Below, piece by piece: positions 1 to 7,112 of a stretch of DNA of 62,422 nucleotides; position 1 is the first letter of the stretch; the number at the start of each line of letters is the position of its first letter. The position numbers and the translations under genes are program-made. This DNA is from Candidatus Accumulibacter appositus (lineage in GTDB: Bacteria > Pseudomonadota > Gammaproteobacteria > Burkholderiales > Rhodocyclaceae). The DNA is taken from positions 396-62,817 of the forward strand of contig JEMX01000046.1 in the NCBI GenBank assembly GCA_000585055.1. Direction: 5' to 3'. The notes under the pieces were generated by a model. The model ran no database searches. It saw only the letters and a list, made by a program, of their open reading frames with translations, and was not told the origin of the DNA.

Positions 1-44
1 TCAGATTTACAGTCTGATCCCGTTGGCCACTTGGGTATCCCTCC
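1..44 (-). tRNA. tyrT: tRNA-Tyr (GTA), 5' half, cut by the window edge
   Basis: Reading the minus strand from 44 down to 1 gives a 5' tRNA half: acceptor strand GGAGGGA, then TA, a D-stem CCC/GGG around an AAGTGGCCAAC loop, and an anticodon arm TCAGA-CTGTAAA-TCTGA whose anticodon is GTA (tyrosine). This matches the well-known proteobacterial tRNA-Tyr layout. The variable arm, T-arm and 3' acceptor strand lie outside the window. In many Betaproteobacteria tRNA-Tyr is followed by tRNA-Gly, tRNA-Thr and tuf; that would lie to the left of this window, but it cannot be checked here. Confidence 0.88.
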
Positions 45-59
45 AGCTCAGAACCCAGG

Positions 60-88
60 ATTCTGACACCTGGAAAAATTGCTGTCAA
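60..88 (-). promoter_or_regulatory. sigma-70 promoter of tRNA-Tyr
   Basis: On the minus strand a perfect -35 TTGACA (88-83) is followed by a 17-bp spacer and a weak -10 CAGAAT (65-60). Predicted initiation near 52-53 leaves a leader of about 8 nt before the tRNA 5' end at 44, typical for stable RNA genes. A second -10-like TATAAT lies at 116-111 but has no convincing -35. Confidence 0.6.
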
Positions 89-259
89 ATTGTTTTTCGA
101 GCAGCGCGAGATTATAGACTAGAAATCAGGCCTGCGCACAGCTCTTTCAACGCTTTCGCCCGACCAAGGGCGTAGAATCGTTGCTCGCCGTCCACAGCAC
201 AAAGAAGGGATCCTCCAGGCGCGATGAACATTCCTCTCCCCAGCCACCCGCCGCTCGCA

Positions 260-315
260 GACGATCTCGTGGCGATCATGAAATGCCGACGATCTCGTGG
301 CGATCATGAAATGCC
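260..315 (+). repeat. 28-bp exact tandem duplication in the 5' end of the FAD oxidase gene
   Basis: Positions 260-287 and 288-315 are identical, beginning GACGATCTCGTGG and ending ATGAAATGCC. The unit is 28 bp, so one extra copy shifts the frame by +1. With one copy removed, the ATG at 224 reads in frame into the downstream gene and supplies a natural N-terminus (MNIPLPSHPPLADDL then VAIMKCRF). As the sequence stands, the frame opened at 224 ends after about 49 codons near 371. Confidence 0.95.
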
Positions 316-1664
316 GCTTTGGCTCGCGCTTCGCGCAAGGCGAGTCGATTCGCGTGCAGCACGGGCGGGATGAGTCGGCTCACGAACCGGCGCCGCCCGA
401 CGCCGTTTTTTTTGCCGGGAGCACGGACGAAGTGGCCGAAGTGGTCAGGCTCTGCGGTCAGTACCGGGTGCCGATAATCCCCTACGGCGCTGGCAGTTCG
501 GTCGAAGGGCAGGTGCTGGCAATTCACGGCGGCATCAGCATCGATCTTTCCCGCATGAACCGCATCCTGGCCATCCATGGCGACGATCTCGACGCCACGG
601 TTGCCGCCGGCGTCACGCGGCTGCAGCTGAACGCAGCCCTGAAAGGCAGCGGGCTCTTCTTTCCGATCGACCCCGGCGCCGATGCATCGCTTGGCGGCAT
701 GGCGGCGACGCGCGCCTCGGGAACCAACGCCGTGCGCTATGGCACCATGCGTGACAACGTGCTCGCCATGACGGTGGTCCTGGCCGACGGCCGAATCATC
801 AAGACCGGCGGCCGGGCGCGTAAATCGTCGGCCGGTTACGACCTGACGCGTCTACTGATCGGCTCGGAGGGGACACTCGGAATCATCACCGAACTGACCG
901 TCCGGCTGCATCCGATTCCCGAAGCCATGTCGGCAGCGGTCTGCGCCTTTCCCGACATCGCCGCCGCGGTGGACACGGTGATCCAGAGCATCCAGCTCGG
1001 CGTGCCCGTCGCGCGCATCGAATTGCTCGATGCGCTGACCATTTCCGCCGTCAACCGCCACAGTCATACCACGCTGCGCGAACTACCCACCTTGTTCTTC
1101 GAGTTCCACGGCAGCCCGGCGGCAGTCAGCGAGCAAGCGCAGATCGTGCAGGGCATTGCCAGCAGTTTCGGCGGCCAGGAGTTCGCCTGGGCGACGCGCA
1201 ACGAGGACCGGTCGCGCCTGTGGCAAGCCCGTCATGACGCCTATTTCGCTTGCCTGCAGCTCAAGCCGGGCTGCCGCGCCTTCCCGACCGACGTCTGCGT
1301 GCCGATCTCTCGCCTCGCCGAATGCATCCAGGCGACCAAGGACGACATCGCCCGGGTGTCTATCCCGATCGCCCTTTTCGGCCATGTTGGCGACGGCAAC
1401 TTTCACCTGGTGGTGCTGGTGGACCCGGCCAGTGCGAGCGACATGCACGAAGCCGAATGGATCAACGAGCGCCTCGTCGAGCGAGCGCTGGCGATGTCCG
1501 GTACCTGCACCGGCGAGCACGGTATCGGTATCGGCAAGACCCGATTCATGGTTCGCGAACACGGCGTGGAGGCAGTCGCCGTGATGCGCGCCATAAAGGC
1601 CGCCCTGGACCCGACGAATCTGCTCAATCCAGGCAAGATTCTCCCACCCGGCGCAAGCAGCTGA
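297..1664 (+). CDS. FAD-linked oxidase, D-lactate/glycolate dehydrogenase type (GlcD/LDHD family), N-terminus disrupted
   Basis: Predicted flavoprotein oxidising a D-2-hydroxyacid (D-lactate or glycolate) to the 2-oxoacid and passing electrons to the respiratory chain. From the GTG at 297 (an in-frame ATG follows at 306) it has 455 residues. The FAD_binding_4 part has PYGAGSSVEG (62-71) and a GTNAVRYGTMRDN segment (about 141-153). The FAD-oxidase C-terminal half carries GHVGDGNFH (about 362) and GEHGIGIGK (about 406). The 28-bp duplication at 260-315 separates the likely original start (ATG 224) from this frame. Restarting at 297 or 306 loses only about 15-18 residues ahead of the FAD domain, so some activity is possible. 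The substrate cannot be fixed from sequence. Confidence 0.85.
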   Translation: MAIMKCRFGSRFAQGESIRVQHGRDESAHEPAPPDAVFFAGSTDEVAEVVRLCGQYRVPIIPYGAGSSVEGQVLAIHGGISIDLSRMNRILAIHGDDLDATVAAGVTRLQLNAALKGSGLFFPIDPGADASLGGMAATRASGTNAVRYGTMRDNVLAMTVVLADGRIIKTGGRARKSSAGYDLTRLLIGSEGTLGIITELTVRLHPIPEAMSAAVCAFPDIAAAVDTVIQSIQLGVPVARIELLDALTISAVNRHSHTTLRELPTLFFEFHGSPAAVSEQAQIVQGIASSFGGQEFAWATRNEDRSRLWQARHDAYFACLQLKPGCRAFPTDVCVPISRLAECIQATKDDIARVSIPIALFGHVGDGNFHLVVLVDPASASDMHEAEWINERLVERALAMSGTCTGEHGIGIGKTRFMVREHGVEAVAVMRAIKAALDPTNLLNPGKILPPGASS

Positions 1665-1757
1665 GCGAGCAGCCGAAGGCGCGGCCAAGCAGCGGCTCGG
1701 CACGAGCCACCCAAGCCTCCACTGCCAACGCAGCACACAAGCCTATGGAGCCAAACC

Positions 1758-2549
1758 TTGTCTTTACTGCCACCCGAATCCGCTGACGCGGCGCCGCCCG
1801 CGCTCGGGTCGCAGCGTCGACAACTGGCCCTGCAGCTCGCCGCTGCACTTGCCGTGCTGTCACTGGCCTGGCCGTACTACGGCCTGCGCAACGAACAACT
1901 GCCGTGGCCAGAAACCGCGCTGGCCATCGCTGCCGTCGCCCTGCTCTTCGCCAGCCTCACGCGTCAGCCTTGGTGGTGGCGTCTGATGCACGCGCTCTTC
2001 GCCCCCATGGCGTGGTTCGCTTCGACGATCGGCATTGACCCGGGCTGGTACCTGCTGCTGTTCATGGTGCTGCTACTCGTTTACCGCGGCGCAGTCACCG
2101 GCCAGGTACCGCTCTACCTGTCCAACGCAGCAACTGCGGCAGCCATCGCCGAGTTGACCAAGGACCTGCCCAAGATGCACTTTCTCGACCTTGGCGCCGG
2201 CGTCGGCAGCGTGCTCGGGCCGCTCGCCCGGCAGCGACCCGATGCACGCTTCAGCGGCGTGGAGAATGCGCCGGCGACCTGGGCCTGCGGACGCCTGCGC
2301 ATGGCCGGCCTGCCCAACTGCGACTGGCGTTGGGGCGACATCTGGGAGACCAGGCTGAGCGCCTACGATGTCGTCTATGCCTTTCTGTCGCCGGTCCCGA
2401 TGGCCGCACTGTGGGAGAAAGCGCAGTGCGAGATGCGCCCGGGAACGCTGTTCATCAGCAACAGCTTTCCGGTGCCCGATGTCGCCCCCGAGCGGGTCAT
2501 CGAAGTCGAGGACGCGCGCCAGACGCAGCTGTTCTGCTACCGCCTTTGA
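1758..2549 (+). CDS. Membrane-anchored class I SAM-dependent methyltransferase
   Basis: 263 residues. The first 115 residues are hydrophobic with about three predicted membrane segments (roughly 22-42, 55-69 and 95-110). They are followed by a Rossmann methyltransferase whose SAM-binding motif I is FLDLGAGVGSVLG (from about 142), then an acidic motif near GVENAP. The chosen start is TTG 1758 with GGAG 8 nt upstream; there is no better ATG in frame. It follows the FAD oxidase by 93 bp on the same strand. The topology suggests an enzyme tethered to the inner membrane with a cytoplasmic catalytic domain. The methyl acceptor is unknown; no substrate-defining motif was recognised. Confidence 0.8.
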   Translation: MSLLPPESADAAPPALGSQRRQLALQLAAALAVLSLAWPYYGLRNEQLPWPETALAIAAVALLFASLTRQPWWWRLMHALFAPMAWFASTIGIDPGWYLLLFMVLLLVYRGAVTGQVPLYLSNAATAAAIAELTKDLPKMHFLDLGAGVGSVLGPLARQRPDARFSGVENAPATWACGRLRMAGLPNCDWRWGDIWETRLSAYDVVYAFLSPVPMAALWEKAQCEMRPGTLFISNSFPVPDVAPERVIEVEDARQTQLFCYRL

Positions 2550-2691
2550 GCGCCGGTGAAAGCGCCTGAAGCATGCCGTGCTCTGCCAGCACGGCCGCTG
2601 GCGGCGTGAGATTCGCAATAATCTGCGCCCGCCCCCGAAGACGCTGAATCTTTGCTAACATGACCGATTCCACCACCACCGGAGCCGCAAA

Positions 2692-3150
2692 ATGTCCAGT
2701 AATGATTCTCTAACCGATCCGATGAGCTTCGCCAAAAAAATGTTTGGCAATATGGGCTTTTCGTTGCCGGGCATGGTGACCCCGACGCTGGACGTCGAGG
2801 AAATAGAGAAGAAGGTCAGGGATCTCAAAGCCGTCGAGAGCTGGTTGAAAATGAACCTGTCGATGCTGCAGATGACCATCCAGGGCCTTGAGATGCAATG
2901 TGTAACGCTCAACGCCGTGCGCGCGATGGGCCAGATGGGCAGCAACTTCACGCCCGGTGCCGCTGGCGGCAGCAGCGACGACGGAGCCCAGGCGGGCTTG
3001 CTCGGCGCGGCAGGCGGCGCGGATGCCCTCAAGCAGGCAACGATGTGGCCCTGGACCATGATGCAGCAGATGCAGGAACAGATGAAGCAGGCTGCGGCCG
3101 CGGCGCAACAAGCCGGCCAAGGCGAAGACGAGGCGAAGAAGAAGCCCTGA
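2692..3150 (+). CDS. phaM: PhaM-type polyhydroxyalkanoate granule regulatory protein
   Basis: 152 residues. The conserved core TLDVEEIEKKVRDLKAVESW followed by LKMNLSMLQMTIQGLEMQ (about 32-72) is the signature of the PhaM family. In Ralstonia PhaM activates PHA synthase PhaC, sits on the granule surface and links granules to the nucleoid. The C-terminus is rich in Gln, Met and Ala and ends in KKKP, a short basic tail consistent with the DNA-contacting tail of PhaM. No phaC or phaB lies nearby, so it is encoded away from the synthase genes. It ends 14 bp from the convergent minus-strand operon. The family call is firm; function is transferred from family knowledge. Confidence 0.85.
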   Translation: MSSNDSLTDPMSFAKKMFGNMGFSLPGMVTPTLDVEEIEKKVRDLKAVESWLKMNLSMLQMTIQGLEMQCVTLNAVRAMGQMGSNFTPGAAGGSSDDGAQAGLLGAAGGADALKQATMWPWTMMQQMQEQMKQAAAAAQQAGQGEDEAKKKP

Positions 3151-3156
3151 AAAGGA

Positions 3157-3184
3157 GCGCGGCGTCAGAGGATCGACGCCGCGC
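3157..3184 (-). terminator. Hairpin between convergent phaM and the minus-strand operon
   Basis: Perfect 10-bp stem GCGCGGCGTC / GACGCCGCGC with an 8-nt loop, overlapping the stop codon of the minus-strand operon's last gene. Reading minus, the stem is followed by CTCCTTTTCA, a weak U-tract. Reading plus there is no U-tract. It is probably the operon terminator and may also slow plus-strand transcription. Confidence 0.5.
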
Positions 3185-4331
3185 GCAGAGCGCTGATTTC
3201 GTCCCCGGAAAATCCCGCTTCGCGCAGAATCTCCTCGCCGTGCTCGCCAGGAGCGGGCGCAGCGCGCTCGACGGAAAAAGCCCAGCCCGAAAGCTTAACC
3301 GGCGGCGCGTATTGGGTGACCCCGTCAGCATCCACCGCCATCGCGCGCGCGCGGAACTGCGGATGCTCGAGAGCCTCCGCCACACCGAGTACCGGCGTCA
3401 CGCAGCAATCCAGGTCGGCAAAGAACTTGCTCCAGTCGGCCTGTGTGCGACTGCCGAAGAGGGTCTCGATTTCCCCACGCAAAGCGACTGCGGCTGCGCC
3501 GCGCGCACCGTGCAGGTGCTTCCAGTCGGGACGTTCCAATGCCGCACAAAAGACGTCCCAGAACTTCTTCTCGAGCGGTGCGACGGCCATGTACCGACTA
3601 TCCGCCGTGGCATATACGCCATAGCCCGCGTCACCGCCGCTGAGCAGATCGCAGCCGCGCGCGGACACGCCGGCAGCGCTGTGCATGGCGAACAGCGGAA
3701 AGAGGTTGTGTGCCAAAACCGCGTCACTCATGGCCACGTCGACCAGGCGCCCCTGGCCACTGCGCTGGGCATCGAACAAGGCCGCGAGAATTCCCATCAC
3801 GGCGCTCATCGCGCCGCCCAGCAAGTCGCCAATCTGCAGATTCGGAATCGCCGGCGGCCCGCCGTCAACGCCGATCTGATCGAGAACCCCAGCCAGACCG
3901 ATGTAGTTGAGATCGTGCCCTGCGGCCATCGCCAGCGGCCCGCTCTGGCCGTAACCGGTAATCGCGCAATAGACCAGCTTTGGGTTGATCGCCCGCAACG
4001 CCGGGTAGCCGATGCCGAGCCGGTCGCTGACCCCGGGCCGGAAACTCTCGACCAGCACGTCGGCAGCAGCGGCCAGGCGCAGCAAGACTGCCCGCCCTGC
4101 TTCCTGCTTGAGGTCGAGGCGCAGGCCACGCTTGTTGCGGTTGACGCTGCGATAGAAAACACTGACGCCGTCCGGACCCTCGCCAAGCAGGCGCGCGTAG
4201 TCGCCAGCCCCGTGATCTTCGATCTTGATCACGTCGGCGCCGAGATCGGCCAGATGCAAGGTGGCCACTGGCCCGGGGAGCAGTCGGCTTAGGTCGAGGA
4301 CGCGAACGCCACGCAGTGGCGCGCCGCTCAT
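3165..4331 (-). CDS. CaiB/BaiF-family enzyme, alpha-methylacyl-CoA racemase (AMACR) type
   Basis: 388 residues from ATG 4331; the frame stays open upstream to 4562 but that part reads as out-of-family sequence. The N-terminus VRVLDLSRLLPGPVATLHLA is the classic family III CoA-transferase/racemase opening. The AMACR-like signature AGHDLNYIGLAG places a His at 139, and QIGDLLGG places an Asp at 169. These correspond to the His/Asp acid-base pair of racemases, favouring 2-methylacyl-CoA epimerisation over CoA transfer. It is the last gene of the minus-strand operon and overlaps the previous gene by 4 bp (4328-4331). In this context it may act on a branched or aryl-propionyl CoA ester made by the operon's ligases (inference). 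Confidence 0.85.
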   Translation of the reverse strand: MSGAPLRGVRVLDLSRLLPGPVATLHLADLGADVIKIEDHGAGDYARLLGEGPDGVSVFYRSVNRNKRGLRLDLKQEAGRAVLLRLAAAADVLVESFRPGVSDRLGIGYPALRAINPKLVYCAITGYGQSGPLAMAAGHDLNYIGLAGVLDQIGVDGGPPAIPNLQIGDLLGGAMSAVMGILAALFDAQRSGQGRLVDVAMSDAVLAHNLFPLFAMHSAAGVSARGCDLLSGGDAGYGVYATADSRYMAVAPLEKKFWDVFCAALERPDWKHLHGARGAAAVALRGEIETLFGSRTQADWSKFFADLDCCVTPVLGVAEALEHPQFRARAMAVDADGVTQYAPPVKLSGWAFSVERAAPAPGEHGEEILREAGFSGDEISALRAASIL

Positions 4332-4858
4332 CGCTCGGCCTCGCAGCGCTCGAGCCAGGCTGCATCCATGTCGATCAGCGCCCCCTTCTGCAGGGTCTGG
4401 TCGAGAAACTGACCGCGGAACAGCCATCCCGTCGTGCCGTGCTGATGCGACCACGGCGTTTCCCATTCGGCGACCATCACCTGCACCCGCGTCACCTCTA
4501 CGTCGCGGGGAAGCGAGGCAGAAGCAGGCTCCGCCGCATCGACTGCAACCTGCTCCACGCAAGGCATCGCGGCCGCCAGGCGCGCCCGGTCGGCTGGGGT
4601 ATAGGCGGTCGCCGGTTTGCCAATGCGTGGGCAGAGATCAAGCTGCCGCCGCTGGCGGTAAACCGCGGCGATCCAGCCTTGCAGCCAATAGGTCGGCGCC
4701 TTCAGGATCCGACCAGCGCCGCTTTCGCGAAAGATCACGCAATCACCAAGCTGCGGCCCAGACGCGGCGGCGGCAGCGCTCGCCGCTGCCGCCGCCTCGT
4801 CAGCGAGCAGCGAAGCAAGCAGCAATGAAGCAAGGATTGCGGCCAGCGTCCGCCTCAC
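4328..4858 (-). CDS. Exported protein of unknown function in the ligase/transport operon
   Basis: 176 residues. A clear signal peptide (about 1-26, hydrophobic core LAAILASLLLASLLA, then an Ala-rich stretch) precedes a mature domain of about 140 residues. Two cysteines (in GDCVIF and DLCPRIG) could form a periplasmic disulfide, and a Trp-rich C-terminal part includes WETPWSHQHG. I do not recognise the family. It overlaps its neighbours by 4 bp on both sides (ATGA junctions at 4855-4858 and 4328-4331), so it is translationally coupled to the upstream CoA ligase and downstream racemase. It is therefore probably part of the same pathway rather than a random insertion. Confidence 0.8.
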   Translation of the reverse strand: MRRTLAAILASLLLASLLADEAAAAASAAAAASGPQLGDCVIFRESGAGRILKAPTYWLQGWIAAVYRQRRQLDLCPRIGKPATAYTPADRARLAAAMPCVEQVAVDAAEPASASLPRDVEVTRVQVMVAEWETPWSHQHGTTGWLFRGQFLDQTLQKGALIDMDAAWLERCEAER

Positions 4859-6096
4859 TCGTAGGTGCGCAGGTCTTCGATCACCTTGCCGTCGTTGGCC
4901 AAAGCACCGACAGCCTGGAAAGCGACCTCGGCACGCAGCTTGGTGAGCTCGCGAATGCTGACCACCACGGCCGCCTGCAGGGCGGCCGAGGGCTCTGCAA
5001 CCTCGCAGTGCAAAGTCATCCGATCCTGACCACCGGCATTGTCGACCACCAGACGCGCGCGGCCAATCTCGCCGTGCCGCGCGACTAGCGCCGCGACCTG
5101 CGAAGGGTGTACGAACATCCCCTTGACCTTGGTCGTCTGATCGGCGCGCCCCAGCCAGCCCTTGATGCGCATATTGGTCCGACCACAGGGGCTGATACCC
5201 GGCAGCAAGGCCGAAAGATCGCCAGTGGCGAAGCGAATCAGCGGGTAATCGGCATTGAAACCGGTGACCACGACTTCGCCGACCTCGCCTTCGGCGACCG
5301 GATCGCCGGTACCCGGGCGAACGATTTCGAGCAACACGTCTTCCTCGACGACCAGCCCTTCTTCGCTTGGCGTCTCATAGGCGATCAGGCCCAGGTCGGC
5401 AGACGCATAGGCCTGACGCACGACGATGCCGCGCGCGTTGAGCAGCTTGCGCAGCGTCGGTGGCAAAGCTTCACCCGAGACCACCGCCTTGCGCAGCGAA
5501 CTGACGTCGGTACCGAGCTCGTCAGCTTTCTCGATAATGATGCGCAGAAACGACGGCGTGCCGACGTAGGCTGCGGGTTTGAGGTCGGCAATTGCCTGTA
5601 CCTGCATATCGGTCTGTCCGACACCGGCGGGAAAAACCGGACAACCGAGTTTTTGGGCCGCGCCTTCGAGCATGAAGCCGGCCGGCGTGAAATGGTAGGA
5701 GAAGGTGTTGTGCACCAGGTCGCCGGCCCGGAAGCCGGTAGCAAACAGGACGCGCGCGAAACGCCACCAGTCCTGACCACAGCCCTCCGGATCATAGATC
5801 GGACCCGGCGAAGCAAAGACCCGCGACAAGCCGCTCATTGGCGTCGCCGTCAGGCCACCGAAAGGCGGGGCCGCGCGTTGCAGATCGCCGAGCTCGCTCT
5901 TGCGCGTCACCGGCAGCGTCGCCAGCGCTGCGCGCGAGTCGATGCCATTGACCGCCACACCAGCAAGCCGCTGGCGCCAATAGGGGGACTTCGTTTTGGC
6001 AAGCTCGAGCTGCTGCGGCAGGCGCGCCATCAGCCAGGCTTCACGTGCGACCGGCGAACGCGTTTCCAGAGAATCGTAGTAGGTCATGGAGGTCAC
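4855..6096 (-). CDS. Phenylacetate-CoA ligase-like AMP-forming enzyme (PaaK family)
   Basis: 413 residues. The adenylate-forming fold of PaaK-like enzymes is visible from YPLIRFATGDLSALLPG and the C-terminal RIKGWLGRADQTTKVKGMFV segment, where the late Lys is expected to be the catalytic lysine. The family activates aromatic or branched acids with ATP and CoA. The first codon is GTG 6096; ATG 6087 is an alternative, and neither has a good ribosome-binding site. The operon therefore carries two different acyl-CoA ligases (this and the one at 11481-13442). It follows livF by about 120 bp and overlaps the next gene by 4 bp. The exact substrate is not determinable. Confidence 0.85.
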   Translation of the reverse strand: MTSMTYYDSLETRSPVAREAWLMARLPQQLELAKTKSPYWRQRLAGVAVNGIDSRAALATLPVTRKSELGDLQRAAPPFGGLTATPMSGLSRVFASPGPIYDPEGCGQDWWRFARVLFATGFRAGDLVHNTFSYHFTPAGFMLEGAAQKLGCPVFPAGVGQTDMQVQAIADLKPAAYVGTPSFLRIIIEKADELGTDVSSLRKAVVSGEALPPTLRKLLNARGIVVRQAYASADLGLIAYETPSEEGLVVEEDVLLEIVRPGTGDPVAEGEVGEVVVTGFNADYPLIRFATGDLSALLPGISPCGRTNMRIKGWLGRADQTTKVKGMFVHPSQVAALVARHGEIGRARLVVDNAGGQDRMTLHCEVAEPSAALQAAVVVSIRELTKLRAEVAFQAVGALANDGKVIEDLRTYE

Positions 6097-6219
6097 TCAC
6101 ACCGTAGGTAAGTTCGCGCCAGACAGCGAAGAAACTCAGTCAGCGCGAGAGGAGAGATGGCCCGCCCGACAGCCTGCCGGACCACCGACAGTCCGGCAGG
6201 GCACGGCCGGCACGGATGC

Positions 6220-7032
6220 TCAGGAAAGCCAGCGCTTGCGACGGCGATAGTGCTTGACGTCTTTGAAGCTCTTGCGCCCGGCCGACGACAGGCCGAGGTA
6301 GAACTCCTTGACGTCTTCGTTGGCAGCCAGCTCCTTGGCTGCACCCTCCATCACCACGCGACCGTTTTCGAGGATGTAGCCGAAGTCTGCGTAGCGCAGC
6401 GCCATATTGGTGTTCTGTTCGGCGAGCAGGAAGGTCACGCCTTCCTTCTGATTCAGATCCTTGACGATGCCGAACACCTCATCGACAATCTGCGGCGCCA
6501 GACCCATCGACGGCTCGTCGAGCAGCACCATGCGTGGATTGGCCATCAACGCCCGCCCGACGGCGCACATCTGCTGCTCGCCGCCCGAGGTATAGGCCGC
6601 CTGACTGCTACGGCGGGTTTTCAACCTTGGGAAATACGCATAGACCTTTTCCAGCGTCTCGTTGATTGCCGCCTTGCCATCGCTGCGCGTGTAAGCCCCG
6701 GTGAGCAGGTTTTCTTCGATGCTCAAGTGGCCGAAGCAGTGCCGCCCTTCCATCACCTGAATGACGCCGCGCTTAACCAGATCTGCAGGCGTCAGAGCCT
6801 CGATGCGCTCGTCGCGCAACTCGATCGTGCCTTTGGTGACTTCACCGCGTTCGCCGTGCAACAAATTACTGACCGCACGCAGGGTTGTCGTCTTGCCGGC
6901 GCCGTTGCCGCCGAGCAAGGCTACGACGCCTCCTTCCGGAACGCTGAACGAAACGCCCTTGAGAACCAGGATCACGTGGTTGTAGATCACCTCGATGCTA
7001 TTGACTCGGAGAAGGATGTTGGCAGTGCTCAT
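6220..7032 (-). CDS. livF: Branched-chain amino acid-type ABC transporter ATP-binding protein LivF
   Basis: 270 residues, ABC ATPase of the HAAT (Liv) class. Walker A GGNGAGKTT is at 41-49, the ABC signature TSGGEQQ at about 148-154, and Walker B MVLLDEPS at about 168-175. It is about 30 residues longer than E. coli LivF because of a basic tail ending KHYRRRKRWLS. Liv-type systems carry branched amino acids, but close relatives beside CoA ligases often carry aromatic or other organic acids. It is separated from the upstream binding-protein gene by a strong hairpin (7056-7077). Confidence 0.93.
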   Translation of the reverse strand: MSTANILLRVNSIEVIYNHVILVLKGVSFSVPEGGVVALLGGNGAGKTTTLRAVSNLLHGERGEVTKGTIELRDERIEALTPADLVKRGVIQVMEGRHCFGHLSIEENLLTGAYTRSDGKAAINETLEKVYAYFPRLKTRRSSQAAYTSGGEQQMCAVGRALMANPRMVLLDEPSMGLAPQIVDEVFGIVKDLNQKEGVTFLLAEQNTNMALRYADFGYILENGRVVMEGAAKELAANEDVKEFYLGLSSAGRKSFKDVKHYRRRKRWLS

Positions 7033-7055
7033 GGCGTCTCTTCGCTAAGCGGGCT

Positions 7056-7077
7056 GCCCTCCCGCAAGCGGGAGGGC
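7056..7077 (-). other. Intercistronic hairpin between the binding-protein gene and livF
   Basis: Perfect 10-bp inverted repeat GCCCTCCCGC-AA-GCGGGAGGGC between the binding-protein stop (7113) and livF start (7032), with no U-tract. Position and form fit an mRNA-stabilising REP-like hairpin downstream of a periplasmic-binding-protein gene, which commonly raises its expression over the transporter subunits. This role is inferred. Confidence 0.6.
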
Positions 7078-7112
7078 TGACAGGGGACTCGTGGTGACGA
7101 GCCCGCGGGAAC

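Noticed and set aside
2898..4292. A 464-codon plus frame running from phaM into the CaiB gene
   Set aside because: It overlaps both real genes in other frames; composition is Arg-rich antisense noise.
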